DNA of 11,090 bases from positions 1 to 11,090 of the forward strand of contig VBEI01000073.1 in assembly GCA_005882715.1 (NCBI GenBank), written 5' to 3'. This stretch comes from Chloroflexota bacterium (GTDB taxonomy: Bacteria; Chloroflexota; Dehalococcoidia; SM23-28-2; RBG-16-64-32). Below, in pieces: positions 7,142 through 11,090 of the stretch. Position 1 is the stretch's first letter; every line of letters starts with the position of its first letter. The translations under genes and the position numbers were made by a program. Below the pieces are notes generated by a model that did no database searches, was not told the origin of the DNA, and was given only the letters and a program-made list of their open reading frames with translations.

Positions 7142-7495
7142 ATGACCAGTGAGGCGCGCGTCGCCTTCGTTCTTTTCTTCTTCGCGGTCTGGTGTTTTAT
7201 GGGGCTAATCCCGTGGGCCGTCGCCGCGGTTGTCGCGCGCGGCCGGGGGGCATTGACAGCGCTGCCGATGGCTTTGGCCGGTGCGTGCGCGGCCGGCGTA
7301 GCCGTTCCCCTAATAGGCGCGGATGATTTCGCGGGCTTCCTTCTGAGCTTGGCCACCGCCTTCTTCGCCGGTGCCGTTGCCTCTGCCGCTGGAATCGCCG
7401 TTGCCCAACGGCTATGGCCGATGCGACGGGCAAATGAGCAGGGACGCAGAAGAGACAGCGAGAGTGAAAGATCGCATCTCACACCTCGAACCTAA
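7142..7495 (+). CDS. Small predicted membrane protein, unknown function
   Basis: I do not recognise this 117-residue protein. It is hydrophobic, with segments at about 7-33 (FVLFFFAVWCFMGLIPWAVA), 38-57 (LTALPMALAGACAAGVAV) and 63-92 (FAGFLLSLATAFFAGAVASA), which predicts three to four transmembrane helices. A short charged tail (RRANEQGRRRDSESERSH) follows. The last residues (LTPRT) and the stop are encoded by the CTAACACCT repeat region, so the native C terminus may have been altered. The ATG has a -10-like box 6 bases upstream and no ribosome-binding site. It lies alone between ispG and the sugar isomerase gene on the same strand; neighbours give no clear hint of its role. Confidence 0.6.
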   Translation: MTSEARVAFVLFFFAVWCFMGLIPWAVAAVVARGRGALTALPMALAGACAAGVAVPLIGADDFAGFLLSLATAFFAGAVASAAGIAVAQRLWPMRRANEQGRRRDSESERSHLTPRT

Positions 7496-7500
7496 CACCT
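7492..7500 (+). repeat. CTAACACCT repeat, copy 2
   Basis: This is a second exact copy of CTAACACCT, overlapping the stop codon of the small membrane protein (TAA 7493-7495). It lies in a tract of similar composition (ATCTCACACCTCGAACCTAA), 16 bases before the GTG of the next gene. Confidence 0.35.
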
Positions 7501-7502
7501 GA

Positions 7503-7508
7503 TACACT
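7503..7508 (+). promoter_or_regulatory. Candidate -10 box of the TIM-barrel protein gene
   Basis: TACACT ends 7 bases before the GTG at 7516. No Shine-Dalgarno is present in the 20-base gap after the preceding gene. No -35 is visible at 17 bases. The spacing fits leaderless transcription. Confidence 0.3.
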
Positions 7509-7515
7509 CCACCAC

Positions 7516-8481
7516 GTGACCCAGCCTCGCCTGGCAACTCCTGTACACGCGCTGTCGACGATGTGGTCGCAGGGCCGCTTTCGGCCCGAGGGCGCGAATG
7601 CGGACGACATGCTTGCCTTCGCCAAAGCGGCCGCTGGCCTCGGCTTTCCGGCGATTGAGATCAACTACGTAATCCCGCCGCAAGGAGTCGAGGCGCTTCT
7701 CTCCAACGATCACGTCGGGATTGTCTCCCTGCACTCACCGACACCCCGCATCAAAATCGCCAACGGCAAGTCATCGGACGCTCTCAACCTCGCGTCGACC
7801 AACGAAGAAGAGCGTGTCCTTGCTGTTGAGCGCGCCCGCGTTACAGTCGATCATGCAGCACGCTGCGGCGCGCGTTATATGGTTGTGCACCTGGGAGGAA
7901 TCGAGGGCGGCATGTTTCGGGAGGAGGGTGAGCTTCGAAAGAGCTACGACGCCGGGGAGCGCGATGGGGCTGAAATCGATGTACTGCGCCGAGGGGCGGT
8001 CGAGCGGCGCGCGGAGGCGGCGGGTACCTATCTCCCGCTGGCCAGCCGTTCGTTGGCCGAGATTACCGAATATGCGGCTCCCCGCAATGTGGCCGTTGGC
8101 CTCGAAAACCGTTATCACTACCACGAGTTCCCCGGGCCGGGCGAACTGCGGGAACTGCTCGACTATTATCCGCCGGAGGTCGCGGGCTTCTGGCTGGACG
8201 TTGGTCACGCGGAGGTGCTCGACCGTCTCGGCCTGGAGCGCCACGACCGCTGGTTGAATGAGCTGGGCGACCGCTGCATCGGTGCACACGTCCATGACGT
8301 TGACGGCCTCGCCGATCACCGGGCGCCGGGCCACGGCACGGCGGACTGGCCGCATTACGCGGAAAAGCTGCCGCCCGGCGTCCCCCGCGTCTTCGAGATC
8401 AACCAGAAGGTCGACGAACAGCGAGTTGCAGCGGCAATACCGTTTCTACGCGACCGGGGCGTTCTACCTGCTTCCAGCTGA
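7516..8481 (+). CDS. Sugar-phosphate isomerase/epimerase-like TIM-barrel protein
   Basis: This 321-residue protein looks like the xylose-isomerase-like/AP-endonuclease-2 superfamily (COG1082 type). Members bind divalent metals at the C-terminal ends of barrel strands and isomerise or epimerise sugars, or act on related substrates. Strand motifs run in order: GFPAIEIN (43-50), GIVSLHSPTP (68-77), ARYMVVHLGGIEGG (119-132), NVAVGLENRYHYHEFPGP (191-208), AGFWLDVGHAEV (223-234), IGAHVHDVDG (255-264) and VFEINQK (292-298). Likely metal ligands are Glu197, Asp228, His258 and Glu294. DVGHA and HVHD are typical of the superfamily. The exact substrate cannot be read. The GTG start at 7516 is the first possible start, lacks a Shine-Dalgarno and follows a TACACT box. 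Confidence 0.8.
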   Translation: MTQPRLATPVHALSTMWSQGRFRPEGANADDMLAFAKAAAGLGFPAIEINYVIPPQGVEALLSNDHVGIVSLHSPTPRIKIANGKSSDALNLASTNEEERVLAVERARVTVDHAARCGARYMVVHLGGIEGGMFREEGELRKSYDAGERDGAEIDVLRRGAVERRAEAAGTYLPLASRSLAEITEYAAPRNVAVGLENRYHYHEFPGPGELRELLDYYPPEVAGFWLDVGHAEVLDRLGLERHDRWLNELGDRCIGAHVHDVDGLADHRAPGHGTADWPHYAEKLPPGVPRVFEINQKVDEQRVAAAIPFLRDRGVLPASS

Positions 8482-8503
8482 CTGGACTGCCGTCCCCCCG
8501 CGG

Positions 8504-8532
8504 TTGACAGCGGCCAGCGTCGCTGCTAGCAT
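8504..8532 (+). promoter_or_regulatory. Strong sigma-70-type promoter for the acetyltransferase leader
   Basis: A perfect -35 TTGACA (8504-8509), a 17-base spacer and TAGCAT (8527-8532, four of six to TATAAT) make this the best promoter in the window. The predicted start of transcription is near 8539-8542, that is at or just before the ATG of the leader ORF. It follows the preceding stop codon by 22 bases, so the GNAT unit has its own promoter. Confidence 0.75.
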
Positions 8533-8541
8533 CCGCCTACG

Positions 8542-8655
8542 ATGAATTGCCAGGCTTATCCGGCGAAGACGGTATCGGTAGCGCCGATGTCCAGGATGGG
8601 CACCGGGCTGCTTATTACGTTCTTCGGTGGGGCCAGGCCATCGCATATTCACTAA
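8542..8655 (+). CDS. Putative 37-residue leader peptide upstream of the acetyltransferase
   Basis: The ATG at 8542 lies 9 bases after the -10 box and opens 37 codons ending in TAA. The peptide begins MNCQAYPAKTVS and ends with GLLITFFGGARPSHIH. There is no room for a Shine-Dalgarno, so it would be translated leaderless. I do not recognise it. Its position directly after a promoter and before an intrinsic terminator, with the last third overlapping a sequence able to pair with the terminator, is that of attenuator leader peptides. The Leu-Leu-Ile-Thr-Phe-Phe run and the following Pro are candidate stalling positions, but no single amino acid dominates as in a trp or his leader. An unrelated open frame also crosses the region, so coding is not proven. 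Confidence 0.5.
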   Translation: MNCQAYPAKTVSVAPMSRMGTGLLITFFGGARPSHIH

Positions 8656-8682
8656 TTAGTCGAAACCGCGACAACCAGGCCC
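8630..8682 (+). promoter_or_regulatory. Candidate antiterminator pairing
   Basis: GGGCC (8630-8634) can pair with GGCCC (8678-8682), and after an A-A mismatch GG (8636-8637) pairs with CC (8675-8676). The right arm overlaps the left arm of the terminator hairpin (8679-8686), so the two structures exclude each other. A preceding helix, CACCG (8601-8605) with CGGTG (8625-8629), ends exactly where this one begins and could stack on it. The pairings were found by eye, without energies. Confidence 0.4.
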
Positions 8683-8703
8683 GCCGAACCGGCGGGCTTT
8701 TTT
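8679..8703 (+). terminator. Intrinsic terminator / attenuator before the acetyltransferase
   Basis: GCCCGCCG (8679-8686), loop AAC and CGGCGGGC (8690-8697) form a perfect 8-bp GC-rich stem followed immediately by six T (8698-8703). It lies between the leader ORF and the GNAT start codon, 22 bases before that ATG. It would end transcripts of about 165 nt unless antiterminated. No gene other than the leader precedes it on this transcript, which argues for a regulatory role rather than simple end-of-gene termination. Confidence 0.88.
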
Positions 8704-8713
8704 CTTATCGGAG

Positions 8714-8720
8714 AAGGAGG
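8714..8720 (+). promoter_or_regulatory. Strong Shine-Dalgarno of the acetyltransferase
   Basis: AAGGAGG, 5 bases before the ATG at 8726, lies after the terminator. It is a near-perfect ribosome-binding site and fixes the start of the GNAT gene. It contrasts with the apparently leaderless genes around it and fits a gene expressed from a long 5' leader. Confidence 0.8.
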
Positions 8721-8725
8721 ACGAA

Positions 8726-9301
8726 ATGATAGAGGGACGCGTGGTCCGCTTGCGGGCATTAGAGCGGACCGATGTGGAACGAGCCTACGCCTGGGTGAAC
8801 GACCGGGAAGTGACACAGTATCTGCTGTTGCGGTACCCGATGTCGCGTGCGCAGGAGGAAAAGTACCTGGCGGAGACCGCAGAGCAGGGTAATAGCTTCG
8901 CGGATGTCCGTCTGGCTATTGAAACGAAGGACGGGCTACATATCGGCATGTGCGGCCTGCACCACGGATCGGCTGAGGACCGCCACGCGTCCCTGGGCAT
9001 CATGGTGGGCGATAAGTCGTACTGGTCGAACGGCTACGGATCCGACGCTGTGATGACTCTGCTTCGCTTCGCCTTCGATCAGATGAATCTGAATAAGGTC
9101 GAGCTCGGCGTATTCGAGTTCAACGCGCGCGCTATCGCTTGCTATCGGAAATGCGGTTTCGTCGAGGAAGGCCAGCGGCGCGAGCACTACTTTCAGAACG
9201 GTCGCTATTGGGACATCATCGGGATGTCGATTCTCCGGCGCGAATACGAAGCGCTACAGCCAGGCAGCGCGGAAACCACCGTGGCAATTCCGCAGACTTA
9301 G
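8726..9301 (+). CDS. GNAT family N-acetyltransferase, RimJ/RimL type
   Basis: This 191-residue cytoplasmic enzyme is predicted to transfer an acetyl group from acetyl-CoA to an amine of a protein, small molecule or drug. The family start VVRLRALERTDVERAYAWVN (residues 6-25) is followed by a helical acceptor region (YPMSRAQEEKYLAE). Strand 4 and the acetyl-CoA loop (motif A) read GIMVGDKSYWSNGYGSDAVM (91-110), with the NGYG pyrophosphate-binding turn. Motif B is VFEFNARAIACYRKCGFVEE (129-148). The end, REHYFQNGRYWDIIGMSIL, is typical of the RimJ/RimL/SpeG-like group (Acetyltransf_3). The last 15 residues are extra. The substrate cannot be told from sequence. The gene is monocistronic, has its own promoter and leader, and is followed by a convergent spacer. 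Its attenuator would fit an inducible resistance or modification function, which is inference. Confidence 0.9.
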   Translation: MIEGRVVRLRALERTDVERAYAWVNDREVTQYLLLRYPMSRAQEEKYLAETAEQGNSFADVRLAIETKDGLHIGMCGLHHGSAEDRHASLGIMVGDKSYWSNGYGSDAVMTLLRFAFDQMNLNKVELGVFEFNARAIACYRKCGFVEEGQRREHYFQNGRYWDIIGMSILRREYEALQPGSAETTVAIPQT

Positions 9302-9559
9302 CACCCCGGCAACGATGGAGAAGCCATCCGCGGCAAACGCGCTAGGGTTCAAGCTTCGCGGATTGCTGATCCGGCAGGGCAGAAGTTTGCGATCCGGCTG
9401 ATGCGGTCGGTGAAGATCGACTATTTCACGGAGCGTGAGTCGGCGCTGGGCGCTGCCCGGACGGCGGGCCGACATCAGCTGTCTCGACGGAGGAGCCGCA
9501 GCTGCCGGTACGGGAAAGGAGAGGCCGAGCGGGCTGATTATTCCCTCGTTGTCAGCTCG
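9302..9559. other. Convergent intergenic spacer between the GNAT and peptidase genes
   Basis: These 258 bases hold no recognisable gene; only short frames without ribosome-binding sites or family motifs occur. A GCCCG/CGGGC hairpin (9455-9459 with 9465-9469) sits in the middle and could act as a weak bidirectional terminator, but it has no T-run on either strand. Confidence 0.5.
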
Positions 9560-10885
9560 TCAGAGGCGCTTCGCGACCGCCCAGCCCGCAAGCCCGACGG
9601 CGCCGGCGAGCACGATCAGGCCGGCCGCCAATGCGATAACTACGAAGGTAGACGTGCCGCCGCCCTCATCTTTTGCGTTGGCTTGGGAACCGGAGGTGCC
9701 GGCAGTCGTTTGGGGTTGCTGGTCCTGGCGCGGCTCCTGTGTAGCACGCGGCGGGAGGCCGTGCGCGGCTCGCCACTCGTTGTCGAGGCCGTCCTGGTCG
9801 AAGCCGTAAGCTGCCTTCAAGGCGTCGTCGATAGTCTTCCCGCTCTTGATCTCGGCGAAGAGTTTTGCGAACTTCTCTGGCCCGTAGGTGTCGTTCAAAT
9901 ACTTCACGAGGCTCCAGGACTGGCCGTAGAAGAGGTTTACGGCGGACGGGTCTCCCGGTGAGGAGGTGATTTGGCGCACCGAGAACACGTTGCCGCGACG
10001 GACCGCCTGGTCGACGGCGTCCCCGAAGCCACCAGGGTCGTTCTGGCCGTAGACCGCGGTTCCTTCGTCCAGCCAGGCCGGCAGATGGCCGAGAGCGCTC
10101 TCGCCAGCCGCATGAGTCACGACGTGAGTCAACTCGTGGCGGAGCGTGCTGAATGAGCCATTGCCGAGAATCAATACAGTGTCGGAGGCGACGCGTACGC
10201 CCTCGGTTATGACGGAGGCCTCAAAAGTTGCGCTCCGTCGCTGAAGGGCCGGGCGCATGTCGTTGTTGTTCTTGTAGATCCAGACCTTGATCGGGTAGGT
10301 GATGTTCGCTCCCAAAAGCTGCGACATCGAGCCGATGGTCTCGGTGCCGGTCTGGAGCATGGCCTGGGCGTCGTCCTGCGAGCCGGAGTAATAGTAGACC
10401 GTGATGCCATTCGACTCCAAGGGCGTCCACTGAAAGCGGACGTCGTCGTAGAAGAAGCTGGCGGTCTCGGTGCGAGACTGGTCGCCGTCCGCGTCGGTGG
10501 CCTCCCAGTGGTATTCGACCACGGTGCCGGGCGGAAGATAGAGGTCCGCGCCGCCGAGATTGAAGCTCGCGGTTACGGACGTCGAGGGCTGGAACTTGGG
10601 GCTGGCGTTAGCCGACGTGCCATCGGGCAGAATCTTGTAGCGAATCTTCAAGTCGTTAATGGGCGAATCGCTACTGGCGGTAACCGCAAAACTCATGCCG
10701 TCGGGAAAGCTGTCTGTGACGCCGGCGTCGGAGACGGTTGGGGCGGTCTTGGCGGAGGCGCGGGCGGGAAAAACCACCGTTGCGGACATAACAATGATTA
10801 AGGCGAGAAGAAGCGCAAGCGAAAATGGGAAATGCGAAATGGGAAATAGGAAAGGGGAGGTTGGGCGACTCAAGCGCGCACTCAC
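9560..10885 (-). CDS. Secreted, membrane-anchored gluzincin metallopeptidase (peptidase MA-like)
   Basis: The protein has 441 residues. A signal peptide (hydrophobic to about residue 40, then ARASA-KT as likely cleavage site) is followed by a beta-rich domain at about 48-150 with Fn3/Ig-like strands (YHWEATDADGD). The MA-like peptidase domain spans about 155-375. The zinc motif HELTH is at 250-254, and HLPAWLDEGTAVY (267-279) supplies the third ligand Glu274, the gluzincin pattern. A Gln/Thr/Ser-rich linker (380-411) leads to one membrane helix (413-436) and a short KRL tail. The enzyme therefore acts outside the membrane. The GTG at 10885 is chosen because later starts would remove the signal core. 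The N-terminal codons 10-21 (SPFLFPISHFPF) are encoded by the GGGAAATG repeat. The gene begins 84 bases downstream of prfB on the same strand and may be cotranscribed with it. Confidence 0.88.
   Translation of the reverse strand: MSARLSRPTSPFLFPISHFPFSLALLLALIIVMSATVVFPARASAKTAPTVSDAGVTDSFPDGMSFAVTASSDSPINDLKIRYKILPDGTSANASPKFQPSTSVTASFNLGGADLYLPPGTVVEYHWEATDADGDQSRTETASFFYDDVRFQWTPLESNGITVYYYSGSQDDAQAMLQTGTETIGSMSQLLGANITYPIKVWIYKNNNDMRPALQRRSATFEASVITEGVRVASDTVLILGNGSFSTLRHELTHVVTHAAGESALGHLPAWLDEGTAVYGQNDPGGFGDAVDQAVRRGNVFSVRQITSSPGDPSAVNLFYGQSWSLVKYLNDTYGPEKFAKLFAEIKSGKTIDDALKAAYGFDQDGLDNEWRAAHGLPPRATQEPRQDQQPQTTAGTSGSQANAKDEGGGTSTFVVIALAAGLIVLAGAVGLAGWAVAKRL
10823..10858 (-). repeat. GGGAAATG simple repeat inside the signal-peptide coding region
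   Basis: On the + strand the tract reads AATGGGAAATGCGAAATGGG, then AAATAGGAAAGGGG. It shares its units and order with 3443-3466. On the coding strand it is T/C-rich and translates as FPISHFPF-type hydrophobic residues, lengthening the signal peptide of the MA-like peptidase. Confidence 0.7.
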
Positions 10886-10969
10886 GGCTGCCCCGCCCCA
10901 GATTCCTTCGCGAAGACAGGTTGTACGGCGCGCGGGTGTCGTCGGCGCTCAGAATGACGGTGCGATTCG

Positions 10970-11090
10970 CTAGTCACCAAGGGTGGATTTCTGGTAGGCG
11001 CGCAGTAGCGGGTCAAGGTCTCCGTCGAGGACCAGTTCGGCGTCGCTTGTTTCGAAGCCTGTGCGGTGGTCCTTCACCATCTTATACGGG
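10970..11090 (-). CDS. prfB: Peptide chain release factor 2, C-terminal end (rest outside window)
   Basis: RF2 recognises UAA and UGA stop codons and triggers peptide release. Only the last 39 residues are in view, ending in the TAG at 10970-10972. They read PYKMVKDHRTGFETSD, then AELVLDGDLDPLLRAYQ and KSTLGD. The (PY-MVKDHRT--ET) and (VLDGDLD-----Y) blocks are diagnostic of the class I release factor C terminus, and VLDGDLD favours RF2 over RF1. The GGQ loop, the tripeptide anticodon and any programmed frameshift at the prfB start lie beyond the window. The peptidase gene follows after 84 bases. Confidence 0.92.
   Translation of the reverse strand, partial: PYKMVKDHRTGFETSDAELVLDGDLDPLLRAYQKSTLGD

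Noticed and set aside
7771..8355. Open frame of 194 codons on the - strand opposite the TIM-barrel gene
   Set aside because: The + strand frame has ordered superfamily motifs and metal ligands; the antisense frame has none.
8539..8703. The roughly 165-nt leader as a known structured RNA (SRP RNA, T-box, cobalamin or other common riboswitch)
   Set aside because: I found no SRP-type GGAAG apical motif, no T-box sequence and no recognisable riboswitch core. A small RNA ending at the terminator remains possible but unsupported.
8547..8729. Alternative 60-codon frame from a TTG through the leader and terminator, overlapping the GNAT start as ATGA
   Set aside because: Its TTG lacks a ribosome-binding site and it would have to read through the terminator stem. 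The ATG frame at 8542 fits the promoter better. The ATGA overlap could be coincidence, though translational coupling cannot be fully excluded.
9440..9470. Possible intrinsic terminator in the convergent spacer (GCCCG/CGGGC)
   Set aside because: The stem is only 5 bp and no T-run follows on either strand.
9401..9961. Open frame of 186 codons on the + strand across the spacer and the end of the peptidase gene
   Set aside because: Most of it is antisense to the peptidase C terminus, it has no Shine-Dalgarno or motif, and it crosses a convergent spacer.
1..11090. CRISPR array, tRNA, rRNA, insertion sequence or phage genes
   Set aside because: No regularly spaced repeats, cloverleaf, rRNA segments, transposase motifs or terminal inverted repeats were seen. 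The repeats found are short simple-sequence tracts.

Overview
The window is a compact, GC-rich (roughly 60% by eye) bacterial chromosome segment that reads like core-genome sequence, probably from a metagenome-type genome. The gene order tsf-pyrH-frr-uppS-cdsA-dxr-rseP-ispG is a classic bacterial cluster. Having ispG directly after rseP, candidate leaderless genes with TANNNT -10 boxes close to start codons, and dispersed simple-sequence repeats together suggest a Chloroflexota (Dehalococcoidia-like) organism. That placement is an inference of low to moderate confidence; Actinomycetota share several of these traits.

Region 1 (1-7074, all + strand). The end of elongation factor Ts is followed by UMP kinase (pyrH), ribosome recycling factor (frr), isoprenyl transferase (uppS), CDP-diacylglycerol synthase (cdsA), DXP reductoisomerase (dxr), the site-2 protease RseP and the MEP-pathway [4Fe-4S] enzyme IspG. 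Together they link translation (Ts, RRF), UTP supply (PyrH), isoprenoid precursors (Dxr, IspG), the lipid carrier for the cell wall (UppS), phospholipid synthesis (CdsA) and membrane proteolysis (RseP). pyrH is broken near its N terminus by what looks like a deletion of about 34-37 bases. A simple GGGAAATG repeat forming an inverted repeat lies between cdsA and dxr. ispG carries a low-complexity C-terminal tail that looks repeat-derived.

Region 2 (7075-8481, + strand). A small predicted membrane protein of unknown function is followed by a TIM-barrel sugar-phosphate isomerase/epimerase-like protein. Both lack a Shine-Dalgarno sequence and have -10-like boxes 6-7 bases before the start codon. 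A CTAACACCT repeat lies upstream of each.

Region 3 (8482-9301, + strand). This is the most interesting part. A strong promoter (TTGACA-N17-TAGCAT) is followed within about 10 bases by a 37-codon leader ORF, then a textbook intrinsic terminator. A strong Shine-Dalgarno and a RimJ/RimL-type GNAT acetyltransferase come next. The end of the leader ORF can pair with the left arm of the terminator. This is the architecture of translation-dependent transcription attenuation, here placed in front of an acetyltransferase rather than an amino-acid operon.

Region 4 (9302-11090). A 258-base convergent spacer is followed on the - strand by a secreted, C-terminally anchored gluzincin (peptidase MA-like) and, upstream of it, the 3' end of prfB (release factor 2). 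A second GGGAAATG repeat copy lies inside the signal-peptide coding region of the peptidase.
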